This document shows positions 1-7,749 of a stretch of 12,146 nucleotides of DNA, piece by piece. The stretch lies in NCBI GenBank assembly GCA_900552225.1, contig URYX01000036.1, positions 1-12,146 on the forward strand, in the 5' to 3' direction. The DNA is from an uncultured Oscillospiraceae bacterium (GTDB lineage Bacteria; Bacillota; Clostridia; Oscillospirales; Acutalibacteraceae). A model generated the notes under the pieces. The model saw only the letters and a list, made by a program, of their open reading frames with translations, searched no databases and was not told the DNA's origin. Positions within the stretch are counted from its first letter, which is position 1; each line of letters opens with the position of its first letter. Position numbers and translations under genes: made by a program.

Positions 1-13
1 TTTTTGACAGTCT

Positions 14-49
14 GAAAAGCGTTGTCTCCCTCCGGAGACAACGCTTTTT
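14..49 (-). terminator. Bidirectional intrinsic terminator after tyrS
   Basis: A perfect inverted repeat has arms at 15-29 and 34-48 (core GCGTTGTCTCC) separated by a 4-nt loop. It lies immediately beyond the tyrS stop codon at 51-53. On the minus strand the hairpin is followed by TTTTCAGACTGTC, and on the plus strand by a run of T and CTC. The A and T flanks are part of the stem, so it could stop transcription from either side. It ends the tyrS unit. Confidence 0.9.
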
Positions 50-50
50 C

Positions 51-1274
51 TCATCGTGTTGCTTTGTGATAGGTCTTTTTCCCCTTCTTGAGGATAACGT
101 ACCCCTTGTCGAAGGCACTCTCGGGGATGACCGCGCCGATGGCGGTCACCTTTTCATCATCCACCGTCAGTCCGCCCTGCTCGATCAGACGGCGCGCCTC
201 GCCGCGGGAGGGGGCCAGCTTGGTCTTAACGAGCAGGTCGATGGCACCGATGCCGCCGTCCGTGAAATCCTCCGCCGCCAGCACCGTCGTGGGCATATCG
301 TCGCTCACACCGCCGGCCGCAAACAGCGCGCGCGCCGCATTCATCGCCGCCTCTGCCGTCTCCTCACCGTGGACAAGCGCCGTCAGCTCGTAGGCCAGCC
401 GCTCCTTGGCACGGTTGATCTCCTCGCCGGAGCCGAACGGTATAGCCTCGATCTCCTCCACCGGCAGGAAGGTCAGCATCTTCATGCAGCGCTTGACGTC
501 GCCGTCGTCCACATTCCGCCAATACTGGAAAAACTCATAGGGCGACGTCTTGGCGGGGTCAAGCCACACGGCCCCCTTGGCGGTCTTGCCCATCTTCTTC
601 CCCTCGCTGTTGAGCAGCAGCGTGATGGTCATGGCGTAGGCATTTTCTCCGTTCTTGCGGCGGATCAGGTCGGCCCCGGCCAGCATATTGCTCCACTGGT
701 CGTCGCCGCCGAACTGCATATTGCAGCCGTAGTGGTCGTGCAGATACAGGAAATCGTAGGCCTGCATCAGCATGTAGTTGAATTCCAAAAAGCTGAGTCC
801 GCGCTCCATCCGCTGCTTGTAGCACTCGGCCCGCAGCATATTGTTGACCGAAAAATACGGTCCGACATCCCGCAGAAACTCCACATAATTCAGCTTGAGC
901 AGCCAGTCGGCATTGTTGACCACGATGGCCTTGTCCTCACCGAACTCGATAAAGCGCTCCATCTGCTTGCGGAAGCAGTCGCAGTTGTGCCGGATGGTCT
1001 CCTCGTTCATCATGGAACGCATATCCGTCCGTCCCGACGGATCCCCGACATGTCCCGTACCTCCGCCGAGCAGCACCACCGGACGGTTTCCCGCCATCTG
1101 CAGCCGCTTCATCAGGCACAGCGCCATAAAATGCCCGACATGGAGGCTGTCCGCCGTCGGATCGAATCCGATGTAAAACCGTGCACCTCCGTTGTTGATC
1201 AGCTCCCGGATCTCCGGCTCGTCCGTCACCTGCGCGATCAGACCGCGCGCCTGCAGCTCCTCATAAATTCCCAT
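51..1274 (-). CDS. tyrS: Tyrosyl-tRNA synthetase
   Basis: Cytoplasmic class I aminoacyl-tRNA synthetase that attaches tyrosine to tRNA-Tyr using ATP. The protein has 407 residues, normal for the bacterial TyrRS family. Seen directly: the HIGH-type motif HVGH at 45-48, preceded by FDPTADSL; GDDQW at 190-194 (the tyrosine-site region); and the KMSKS-type loop as KMGKT at 227-231. An S4-like RNA-binding domain covers roughly 345-407, with the SRGEARRLI pattern. The start MGIYEELQARG is chosen because AGGAGGAAC lies just upstream and it opens with the family's usual N-terminus. An upstream in-frame ATG at 1352 lies inside the T-box leader and would add 26 unrelated residues. It is transcribed alone behind a tyrosine T-box and ends at a strong hairpin. 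Identification is secure. Confidence 0.97.
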   Translation of the reverse strand: MGIYEELQARGLIAQVTDEPEIRELINNGGARFYIGFDPTADSLHVGHFMALCLMKRLQMAGNRPVVLLGGGTGHVGDPSGRTDMRSMMNEETIRHNCDCFRKQMERFIEFGEDKAIVVNNADWLLKLNYVEFLRDVGPYFSVNNMLRAECYKQRMERGLSFLEFNYMLMQAYDFLYLHDHYGCNMQFGGDDQWSNMLAGADLIRRKNGENAYAMTITLLLNSEGKKMGKTAKGAVWLDPAKTSPYEFFQYWRNVDDGDVKRCMKMLTFLPVEEIEAIPFGSGEEINRAKERLAYELTALVHGEETAEAAMNAARALFAAGGVSDDMPTTVLAAEDFTDGGIGAIDLLVKTKLAPSRGEARRLIEQGGLTVDDEKVTAIGAVIPESAFDKGYVILKKGKKTYHKATR

Positions 1275-1300
1275 GTTCCGTTCCTCCTGTGTTCCGGACA

Positions 1301-1345
1301 GAAGAAATCGCCCTCTGTCCGAAAAAATTTCAGACAGAGGGCGAT
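1301..1345 (-). terminator. T-box regulated terminator hairpin
   Basis: A perfect 13-bp inverted repeat has arms at 1307-1319 and 1333-1345 (ATCGCCCTCTGTC and its complement). The transcript continues into a short U-rich tail (TTTCTTC on the minus strand). It sits between the T-box sequence and the tyrS ribosome binding site, where the transcription-terminating alternative to the antiterminator is expected. The A/T-rich loop is 13 nt. Confidence 0.88.
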
Positions 1346-1587
1346 GCAACATCGCGGTACCACCTCAGCTTCGCCGCCGCCTCACGGCAAACGGCCTCAC
1401 GGTGTCCTGCGCGGACACCTCTGCGCAATAACGCGCGCACGCGGCTTCCCTACCGACGGTCTCCGTCGGCTCAGGTTGCGGCTCCCGGGGGTATTTCCCA
1501 CTGCTCTCCGTGCACCGCCTCGCACCGTCCGGCGGCTCTCTGATGCTCCGGAAAAGCCGGTACTGTGTCCCGTTCCCAGCCTTTACT
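1301..1587 (-). ncRNA. Tyrosine T-box riboswitch (tyrS leader)
   Basis: A 5' leader of about 290 nt reads the charging state of tRNA-Tyr and controls readthrough into tyrS. The T-box sequence is at 1353-1371 (minus strand AAGCTGAGGTGGTACCGCG), containing the core GGTGGTACCGCG. Stem I hallmarks are an AGTA box at 1561-1564, a GGTGCGAG distal-loop segment at 1519-1526, and a candidate specifier TAC (a Tyr codon) at 1491-1493 in the context GGAAATACCC. Two further hairpins are clear: arms 1453-1459/1463-1469 and arms 1401-1407/1413-1419. They match the positions of the stem II/III region. Uncharged tRNA-Tyr should stabilise the antiterminator and prevent formation of the 1301-1345 terminator. 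The specifier agrees with the downstream gene. The 5' end is inferred from the promoter. Confidence 0.93.
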
Positions 1588-1593
1588 GCCCCC

Positions 1594-1622
1594 AGTAAAC
1601 CACACTTTTCCGAAAATGTCAA
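1594..1622 (-). promoter_or_regulatory. Sigma-A-type promoter of the T-box/tyrS unit
   Basis: The minus strand reads TTGACA (1617-1622), then 17 bp, then TTTACT (1594-1599). That is a perfect -35, an acceptable -10 and ideal spacing. The predicted start, near 1587, falls just before T-box stem I. The promoter lies 21 bp past the stop of the membrane-protein gene, with no clear terminator between, so some readthrough from upstream is possible. Confidence 0.85.
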
Positions 1623-1642
1623 GAGTTTTTTTGCGGTCACCC

Positions 1643-2983
1643 TCACAGCATGCCCGCCTCAAGGGCGCGCTCGAGCAGCTCCGTCAGGCTTCCGTTCTCC
1701 CCCGTTTTCAGGAAATAGAAATCGGTCTGATTCAGACGCAGCCAGCCGTCCCCGACCTCATAGGCCACGTGCTTTTCGCCGTAAATCAGCTCTCCCCGGT
1801 ACAGCGTCACCGGATTCTGAAGAGCAATTTCAATACGGTTCACCTCCCGCATGGCCCCGCAAATCGCCTCCACGGTCGGCGCTCCCTCTCCGACTCCGTG
1901 GGGCAGCTCCGCGGTGGCCCCGTCGGACAGGCGTTCCACGGTGATAGCCTCCGGCAGATCCATACGGTCCAGAGACTCCGCCAGCACAACGTCGAGCGTC
2001 CACGGCCCGTTGTAGATGCACTGCAGCCGGTCGTATACCGCCTCCAGCGCCTTTTCCTGCTTCTCGCTCATCACGGCGCAGAACATACGCTTCGGAAAAG
2101 CTCCCGCAGTCCATTCCTTCATGTCCTCGTTATCCGCCACAAACAGCCGCCCGCCGCCGAAGATGACATATTGCTGTGAGCCATCATACTCCAGCCGCAG
2201 CGTATGGAAGACGGCATCCTCGGGGAAAAGCTCCCATTCACGCCGGTTGATTTCCTCAGACGATACAACGGTATACGCCTGCGAGCACAGCACGCCAAAC
2301 AGCTGCTCCATCCGGTAATACTGGGTCTCCGTACCTGCCTGCAGATACACCGAATAATCGGACTCCCGAAACGGCAGGCCGGGTGCCAGCAGAACGGCCT
2401 GCAGCCCCGGAGGCAGAGCGTCTCCGGATGTCATCCCCAAGGCATCCCGGATTCCTCCGGCCATGGCGTCCGCACTGTTTGCTTCAAGAAAATTGCCGTC
2501 CGCATCCCGTACATAATACCGGATACCGTAGGTGTTCAAATCGGAGAGGACGGCCCGTCCGCTCTCCAGCGCCTCCGTAAACGGCATCGTACTGCCGTCC
2601 GAAAAGCGGCATTCGATATACCGGGACCGGATGGACGGGAAATAGTAGCTCCGCTCGCCGTCCTCATAGAATTTTTCCAAAGCCTGATCCGTGGGAATAC
2701 TGTTTTCCTCCGACAAATCCGCAATTTCCACTAAGCGGACCTCGGTTTCGGGCCGCGCTCCGCTTGACTGCGAGGTCTCCGTCTGCGAAACTCCCGATTG
2801 GCCCTCCGTACCGAGCGAGCCGGTTTTCAGCGTCTGAATCCTCCAAAGCCCGAAAACCGCCGCCGCGCAGAGGATGGCTCCCCCGGCTGCCGCACGGGCA
2901 ATCCGCCCGCGGCGCTCGACGCGCCGCTTGGCCTCTGCCCCCTTGCGGCGCACATCCGTCTCAAATTCCGTAAAAGTTTTCAT
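1643..2983 (-). CDS. Single-pass membrane protein, probable anti-sigma factor
   Basis: The protein has 446 residues. The N-terminal 30 are strongly basic and presumably cytoplasmic. A single hydrophobic segment at about 31-48 (AAAGGAILCAAAVFGLW) is followed by a Ser/Thr/Gln/Gly-rich linker (about 56-80) and a long C-terminal part of about 365 residues expected outside the cell. There is no cleavable signal pattern, lipobox or zinc-type HxxxCxxC anti-sigma motif in the short cytoplasmic part. Its ATG overlaps the stop of the sigma-factor gene as ATGA, so the two are translationally coupled. That arrangement, plus the topology, is the reason to call it a membrane-bound regulator of the partner sigma factor. 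I recognise no domain in the outer part and do not know its signal. Confidence is high for the gene and moderate for the role. Confidence 0.72.
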   Translation of the reverse strand: MKTFTEFETDVRRKGAEAKRRVERRGRIARAAAGGAILCAAAVFGLWRIQTLKTGSLGTEGQSGVSQTETSQSSGARPETEVRLVEIADLSEENSIPTDQALEKFYEDGERSYYFPSIRSRYIECRFSDGSTMPFTEALESGRAVLSDLNTYGIRYYVRDADGNFLEANSADAMAGGIRDALGMTSGDALPPGLQAVLLAPGLPFRESDYSVYLQAGTETQYYRMEQLFGVLCSQAYTVVSSEEINRREWELFPEDAVFHTLRLEYDGSQQYVIFGGGRLFVADNEDMKEWTAGAFPKRMFCAVMSEKQEKALEAVYDRLQCIYNGPWTLDVVLAESLDRMDLPEAITVERLSDGATAELPHGVGEGAPTVEAICGAMREVNRIEIALQNPVTLYRGELIYGEKHVAYEVGDGWLRLNQTDFYFLKTGENGSLTELLERALEAGML

Positions 2984-3519
2984 TCGGCTTCCTCCTGTCC
3001 GAGTTGCTTCCGCAGCATCTGTCGGCCGCGGTACACATCGTTGTCGATCTGGCGCACGCTGCGCCCCATGACCTGCGCCGCCTGCGCATGGCTCATCCCC
3101 TCAATCGCGCAGAGATAGAGCGCCTGCCGATAATGGGAGGGCAGCGTCTGCAGCGCCGCATACAGCCGTCGGTTCTGCTCGTTTTGCAGCATATGCTCCT
3201 CCGGCGAACGCCAATCGGCGTGCTGCTCCGCCTCCGTAAGCGGCACCGCCCTAAACCGCGAGCGGCGCAGCAGACTGACCGCCTTATGATGACCGATGCG
3301 ATAGAGATACGTCTTGAGAGAGGAGGAGCCGTTGTAACGGTGCGGATGCACAATCAGCTCAGCAAACACATCCTCGGCCAGATCCTCCGCCGTCTCCGGA
3401 TGGCGCACCAATCCGCAGAGATACCACGTCAGCCCCTCCCGATACCGCTGCAGAATCTCGGAAAACGCCGTTTCGTCCCCCTCCAGCCAGCGTCGGTACA
3501 GCAACCGATCCTCCTCCAT
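2980..3519 (-). CDS. ECF-type RNA polymerase sigma factor
   Basis: The protein has 179 residues, the normal length for a sigma-70 family member with only regions 2 and 4. Region 2 is at about 10-90: a RYREGL segment, then AEDLAEDVFAEL and the -10-recognition stretch SLKTYLYRIGHHKAVSLLRR. Region 4 is at about 122-172: LPSHYRQALYLCAIEGMSHAQAAQVMG, then the recognition helix SVRQIDNDVYRGRQMLRK. The start is fixed by AAAGGAGG seven bases before ATG. The downstream gene overlaps by 4 bp and encodes the likely membrane anti-sigma partner. I found no convincing sigma-A promoter in the 239 bp upstream, so autoregulation by this sigma factor itself is possible but not shown. Its regulon cannot be read from the window. 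Confidence 0.9.
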   Translation of the reverse strand: MEEDRLLYRRWLEGDETAFSEILQRYREGLTWYLCGLVRHPETAEDLAEDVFAELIVHPHRYNGSSSLKTYLYRIGHHKAVSLLRRSRFRAVPLTEAEQHADWRSPEEHMLQNEQNRRLYAALQTLPSHYRQALYLCAIEGMSHAQAAQVMGRSVRQIDNDVYRGRQMLRKQLGQEEAE

Positions 3520-3650
3520 CTCTCATCCTCCTTTTGATAAGCTCGTGAAGAATCCTTCATAAATACAGTCGCTCAGGCCGCCGGAATTTCTCACGGTTTT
3601 TTGAAAATTTCGGAATTTAAGCATTTTTGTCCCAGTCTTTACGAAAACAC

Positions 3651-3717
3651 TGCACCTTTATAAAAGCGCCGTGTCCTTGGATCCCCGTGCTTTTGACTAT
3701 TGCACCCTTGTAAAAGC
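3651..3717. repeat. Interwoven short repeats in the hydA-sigma intergenic region
   Basis: Two near-identical 17-mers lie in direct orientation: TGCACCTTTATAAAAGC at 3651-3667 and TGCACCCTTGTAAAAGC at 3701-3717 (15 of 17 identical, starts 50 bp apart). Their shared end AAAAGC also occurs inverted as GCTTTT at 3689-3694, between the copies, so alternative hairpins can form. The stretch lies beyond the hydA terminator and carries no gene I can support. It may be part of a small dispersed intergenic element; that is inference. Confidence 0.5.
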
Positions 3718-3720
3718 AGA

Positions 3721-3746
3721 GCCGCCGCAGGAAATCCTGCGGCGGC
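3721..3746 (-). terminator. Intrinsic terminator of the hydrogenase operon
   Basis: A 12-bp GC-rich inverted repeat has arms at 3721-3732 (GCCGCCGCAGGA) and 3735-3746. It starts 12 nt after the hydA stop codon. On the minus strand the hairpin is followed by TCTGCTTTTACA, a short T-rich tail. It is the only strong hairpin terminator I found between hydC and this point, which supports a single long transcription unit. Confidence 0.85.
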
Positions 3747-3758
3747 TGCACAATCGGT

Positions 3759-5504
3759 TTATTTGTATCTCTTGCGCGCCACATACGAGGTATGCAGGTC
3801 GTGATGCGCCTTGTGGCCGCCGAAGCCCTCGGTGTAATACTCCGCATAGAGCTTCTGCACTGCCGGGGACTGATGCGACTTACGCAGCGGCATCTTCTGA
3901 TCCTGCCCGTACAGGGCGGAAGCACGCAGCGCCTTGAGGTCGGTCGTATTCAGCACCGATGCGGGCTGAATCGGCTGGCCGCCGCCGGTAACGCAGCCGC
4001 CCGGGCAGCCCATAATCTCCACAAACTGCCACGGAGCCGTACCGTCCTTGATCTTGGACAGCACATAGTTGGCCATCGCCGCGCCGCTCGCCACCGCTAC
4101 CTTGATCTCCATGCCGGCGATCGTGTAGGTGGCCTCCTTCAGGCCGTCCGTACCGCGCACCTCGGGGAAGCTGTCCGGATCGTTGTCCTGACCGGTCAGC
4201 CAATCGTTTGCCGTCCGCAGGGCCGCCTCCATAACACCGCCCGTGGCACCGAAGATGACCGAAGCGCCGGTGGACTCGCCGCAGGGATCGTCAAACGTCT
4301 CGTCCGGCAGCTCGGTGAAGCGCAGTCCGGCCCGCTCAATCATCCGCGCCAGCTCACGCGTGGTGATGGAAATATCCACATCGGGCATCCCGTTGGCATC
4401 CTCGTCGTCGCGGTGAATCTCGAATTTCTTCGCCGTGCACGGCATGACGGACACCACCACGATATCCTTCGGGTCGATGCCCTCCTTCTGCGCATAGTAC
4501 CCCTTGATGATCGCGCCCTCCATCTGGTGGGGCGACTTGCAGGTGGACAGATGCGGGATCTGCTCCGGATAGTAGTATTCGAGGAACTTGACCCATCCGG
4601 GCGAGCAGGAGGTAATCATCGGCAGCACACCGCCGTTTTTCACACGCTCCACAAACTCGTTGGCTTCCTCCACGATGGTGACATCGGCGGCAAAATCCGT
4701 ATCGAACACCTTGTCAAAGCCGAGACGGCGCAGCGCGGCGACCATCTTGCCCTCCACATTCGTGCCGATCGGCAGACCGAAGCTCTCTCCGAGCGCGGCC
4801 CGCACGGCCGGAGCCGTCTGCACCACCACATGCTTGGTCGGGTCGGCCAGCGCCTCCCACACAAGTCCGGTATCGTCCTTCTCGGTCAGCGCACCGGTCG
4901 GACATACCGTGATGCACTGCCCGCAGGAAATGCAGGGAGTGGCATCCAGCTCGCGCTCAAACGCACAGGCAATGTGCGTATCGATACCGCGGTCGTTGGC
5001 GCCGATGACCGAGACAAACTGCTGACGGCAGGCAGCCACGCAGCGACGGCACAGAATGCACTTGTTGTTGTCGCGCACCAGATGCGCGGCGCTCTCGTCC
5101 TTCTGATACTTCGGGCGAAAGCCGTCAAACTTGACGGAATCCTCCACCCCGTAATCGTGGCACAGCTTCTGCAGCTCGCAGTTGCCCGAGCGCACGCAGG
5201 ACAGGCACTTCTTCTCGTGAGTTGACAGGATCAGCTCGAGCGTCGTGCGGCGCGCCTCCTGCACCTTGGCGGTGTTGGTGCGGATCTCCATTCCCTCCGC
5301 CACGGGATACACGCACGCCGTCACAAGACCGCGCGCTCCGGTGGCCTCCACCACGCAGATACGGCAGGCGCCGATTTCGTTGATATCCTTCAGGAAGCAC
5401 AGAGTGGGGATTTCCACGCCGGCATACCGCGCCGCTTCCAGGATCGTCGAGCCCTTCGGCACGCTGACCGGAATACCGTTTACCTTAACATTGACCATAT
5501 CCAT
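3759..5504 (-). CDS. hydA: [FeFe] hydrogenase catalytic subunit HydA (NADH-linked, trimeric type)
   Basis: Cytoplasmic catalytic subunit, 581 residues, that interconverts protons and H2 at the H-cluster. Domains in order: a [2Fe-2S] ferredoxin-like domain (C36, C47, C50, C64); a His/Cys [4Fe-4S] site (H96, C100, C103, C109); a two-cluster ferredoxin domain (C149, C152, C155, C159 and C191, C194, C197, C201); and the H-cluster domain. In the last, L1 reads TSCSPGW at 298-304, L2 MPCTAKKFE at 354-362, and L3 has E496, M498, C500 and C504 followed by VTGGG. A small-subunit-like tail closes the protein (about 530-581). L1 has Ser where the classical motif has its second Cys. The start MDMVNVKVNG follows AAAGGAG. 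The upstream in-frame ATG at 5552 overlaps hydB and is less likely. It is the last gene of the operon, 17 bp after hydB, and works with HydB and HydC. Confidence 0.95.
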   Translation of the reverse strand: MDMVNVKVNGIPVSVPKGSTILEAARYAGVEIPTLCFLKDINEIGACRICVVEATGARGLVTACVYPVAEGMEIRTNTAKVQEARRTTLELILSTHEKKCLSCVRSGNCELQKLCHDYGVEDSVKFDGFRPKYQKDESAAHLVRDNNKCILCRRCVAACRQQFVSVIGANDRGIDTHIACAFERELDATPCISCGQCITVCPTGALTEKDDTGLVWEALADPTKHVVVQTAPAVRAALGESFGLPIGTNVEGKMVAALRRLGFDKVFDTDFAADVTIVEEANEFVERVKNGGVLPMITSCSPGWVKFLEYYYPEQIPHLSTCKSPHQMEGAIIKGYYAQKEGIDPKDIVVVSVMPCTAKKFEIHRDDEDANGMPDVDISITTRELARMIERAGLRFTELPDETFDDPCGESTGASVIFGATGGVMEAALRTANDWLTGQDNDPDSFPEVRGTDGLKEATYTIAGMEIKVAVASGAAMANYVLSKIKDGTAPWQFVEIMGCPGGCVTGGGQPIQPASVLNTTDLKALRASALYGQDQKMPLRKSHQSPAVQKLYAEYYTEGFGGHKAHHDLHTSYVARKRYK

Positions 5505-5521
5505 TTCTCTCCACTCCTTTC

Positions 5522-7318
5522 TCAGCACTTCACGATCGCACCGAACCTGCACTTTTCAAAGCAGGCACCGCACTTGATACAGGCGGAGGTGTCGATGGAA
5601 TGCGGATTTTTCACAACGCCGGTGATGGCACCGACCGGACATACACGGGCGCAGGCCGTACAGCCCTTGCACTTGTCGGCCACGATTTCATAATGCATCA
5701 GCGACTTGCAGACGCCGGCCGGACATTTCTTGTCGCGGACATGCGCTTCATATTCGTCACGGAAGTAGCGCAGGGTGGACAGCACCGGGTTCGGGGCCGT
5801 CTGGCCGAGGCCGCACAGGGAATTCTCCTTGATGTAATGGCACAGCTTCTCCATCTCGTCGAGATCCTCCATGGTTCCCTCGCCGCGGGTGATCTTTTCG
5901 AGCATTTCGAGCAGCCGCTTGGTACCGACACGGCAGGGCGTGCACTTACCGCAGGACTCGTCCACCGTAAACTCGAGGAAAAACTTGGCGATATCCACCA
6001 TACAGGTGTCCTCGTCCATAACGATCAGACCGCCGGAGCCCATCATGCAGCCCATGGCAATCAGGTTGTCGTAATCCACCGGCGTATCGATCAGGTGCGC
6101 CGGAATGCATCCGCCGGAGGGACCGCCGGTCTGCGCCGCCTTGAACTTCTTGCCGTTCGGGATGCCGCCTCCGATGTTTTCCACGATCTCACGCAGCGGC
6201 GTGCCCATCGGGATTTCCACAAGGCCGGTATGCTTGATCTTGCCGCCGAGCGCGAACCACTTGGTGCCCTTGGAGCGCTCGGTGCCCATGGACGCGAACC
6301 ACTCGGCCCCGCGCAGAATGATCTGCGGCACGTTGGCGAAGGTCTCAACGTTGTTTTCCACGGTCGGCATACCGTACAGGCCCTTGACCGCCGGATACGG
6401 AGGACGCGGACGCGGCTCACCGCGGTTGCCCTCGATGGAGGTCATCAGAGCCGTCTCCTCGCCGCACACGAAGGCACCGGCACCGAGGCGGATGTGCAGG
6501 TCAAAGTCAAAGCCGGAGCCGAAGATGTTCTTGCCGAGCAATCCGTACTCATGCGCCTGATCGATGGCAATCTGCAGGCGGGATACCGCGATCGGGTACT
6601 CCGCACGGACATACACATAGCCCTCCGTCGCCCCGATGGCATAGCCGGCAATGGCCATGGCCTCGATGATGCAGTGGGGGTCGCCCTCCAGCACCGAACG
6701 GTCCATGAACGCGCCCGGGTCACCCTCGTCCGCGTTGCAGACGACGTACTTCTGCGGGGCCTTGTTCGGCGCGGTCAGCGCCCACTTGCGGCCGGTCGGG
6801 AAGCCTCCGCCTCCGCGTCCGCGCAGGCCGGAATCGGTAATCACCTGAATCACCTGCTCCGGAGTCATCTCGGTCAGCACCTTGCCGAGAGCGGCATAGC
6901 CGTCCATGGCGATGTATTCGTCGATGTTTTCGGGGTTGATAACGCCGCAGTTCCGCAGCACCACACGGTTCTGCGTCTTATAGAAGGCGGTGTCGTTCAG
7001 CGACACATTTCCCTCTACCGGCGCATCGGAGCCGGTATCCTTATACACCAGACGCTCCACAATACGTCCCTTGAGCAGATGCTCCCGGACGATCTCGTCT
7101 GCATCCTCCTCCTGAACACGGCTGTAGAAGGTTCCGTCCGGATGAACAATCACCACGGGGCCGAGCGCACACAGACCGAAGCAGCCGGTCTGCACAATCT
7201 TTACCTCGTCTTCCAGTCCGTTGGCCGCAATGCTGTCGGCAAACGCCTTCTGGATGGATTTGCTGCCTGAGGAGGTACAGCCGGTACCGCCGCAAATCAG
7301 CACATGAGCACGAATCAT
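5522..7318 (-). CDS. hydB: Hydrogenase NADH/FMN subunit HydB (NuoF-like)
   Basis: Flavoprotein subunit, 598 residues, that exchanges electrons with NAD(H) and is the presumed bifurcation site of HydABC enzymes. Domains in order: a thioredoxin-like [2Fe-2S] domain (C9, C14, C46, C50); the NuoF FMN/NADH-binding domain with GRGGGGFPTGRKW at 167-179 and NADEGDPGAF at 195-204; an SLBB-like segment (about 355-410); a NuoF [4Fe-4S] site (C456, C459, C462, C502); and a C-terminal two-cluster ferredoxin domain (C550, C553, C556, C560 and C580, C583, C586, C590). The chain ends in an extra Cys. This layout matches HydB rather than the shorter complex I NuoF, which lacks both end domains. The start follows AGGAGGAAATGCA. 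It lies 18 bp after the thioredoxin-like gene and 17 bp before hydA. Confidence 0.95.
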   Translation of the reverse strand: MIRAHVLICGGTGCTSSGSKSIQKAFADSIAANGLEDEVKIVQTGCFGLCALGPVVIVHPDGTFYSRVQEEDADEIVREHLLKGRIVERLVYKDTGSDAPVEGNVSLNDTAFYKTQNRVVLRNCGVINPENIDEYIAMDGYAALGKVLTEMTPEQVIQVITDSGLRGRGGGGFPTGRKWALTAPNKAPQKYVVCNADEGDPGAFMDRSVLEGDPHCIIEAMAIAGYAIGATEGYVYVRAEYPIAVSRLQIAIDQAHEYGLLGKNIFGSGFDFDLHIRLGAGAFVCGEETALMTSIEGNRGEPRPRPPYPAVKGLYGMPTVENNVETFANVPQIILRGAEWFASMGTERSKGTKWFALGGKIKHTGLVEIPMGTPLREIVENIGGGIPNGKKFKAAQTGGPSGGCIPAHLIDTPVDYDNLIAMGCMMGSGGLIVMDEDTCMVDIAKFFLEFTVDESCGKCTPCRVGTKRLLEMLEKITRGEGTMEDLDEMEKLCHYIKENSLCGLGQTAPNPVLSTLRYFRDEYEAHVRDKKCPAGVCKSLMHYEIVADKCKGCTACARVCPVGAITGVVKNPHSIDTSACIKCGACFEKCRFGAIVKC

Positions 7319-7336
7319 TGCATTTCCTCCTCTTGT

Positions 7337-7708
7337 TTATTTCTCGATGTTGGCAATCGTGTATTCCGTAACCGGATGTCCGCCCTTGAGATGCTCCTCA
7401 ACAACGCGCGCCGCCTTTTCGGGGGTCATGCGGATATAGGTCACCTTGTCCTTCCCCGCCTCAAAGACCTCCACCACCGGCTCATACTGGCAGATACCGA
7501 TGCAGCCCGTCTGGGTCACCAGAATGCTGCCGGCCAGTCCCTGCGCATTGACCTGCTCTACAAAGGCGTTCAGCACCGGACGCGCCCCCGCGGCGATACC
7601 GCAGGTAGCCATGCCGACCACGACACGCTTGGCGCCGGAGTCTCCCCGCAAAGCCACCTTGTCGTGCATCTTCTCCTTGATGGCCTGGAGCTCTGCTAAT
7701 GTCTTCAT
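7337..7708 (-). CDS. Thioredoxin-like [2Fe-2S] ferredoxin domain protein
   Basis: A 123-residue soluble protein with a thioredoxin-fold [2Fe-2S] pattern. Visible Cys are C36 (in VGMATCGIAAGAR), C69 and C73 (in QTGCIGICQYEP). In HydB the matching regions read CGGTGC and QTGCFGLC, so the first of the four expected ligands aligns here with a Val or Gly. The rest of the fold is intact, with VVEVFEAG and a C-terminal helix KAARVVEEHL. It starts after AAAGGAAG, 41 bp past the second ATPase gene and 18 bp before hydB. The context suggests an electron-transfer or assembly partner of HydB/HydA. It may bind a cluster with a non-Cys ligand, or none. A stand-alone protein of this type often precedes hydB in clostridial clusters, as I recall; its exact role is not known to me. 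Confidence 0.87.
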   Translation of the reverse strand: MKTLAELQAIKEKMHDKVALRGDSGAKRVVVGMATCGIAAGARPVLNAFVEQVNAQGLAGSILVTQTGCIGICQYEPVVEVFEAGKDKVTYIRMTPEKAARVVEEHLKGGHPVTEYTIANIEK

Positions 7709-7749
7709 ACATATCTTCCTTTCTTTCGAATCGTTTTCTTATCATCAGA

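Noticed and set aside
66..1598. Long plus-strand open frame opposite tyrS and its leader
   Set aside because: It is antisense to a certain tyrS and T-box, has no ribosome binding site of note and its translation shows no family motifs. Long antisense frames are common opposite GC-rich genes.
3617..3925. Minus-strand frame of 102 codons running from the hydA 3' end across the terminator into the intergenic region
   Set aside because: Most of it overlaps hydA in another frame and it spans the terminator hairpin. Its last part only reads through the repeat region.
3792..5225. Plus-strand open frame of 477 codons opposite hydA
   Set aside because: It is the complement of a well-supported hydA. 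The protein is His/Arg/Leu-rich with no recognisable domain.
5600..7270. Plus-strand open frame of 556 codons opposite hydB
   Set aside because: Same reasoning: it mirrors hydB codon structure and has no motif or start signal.
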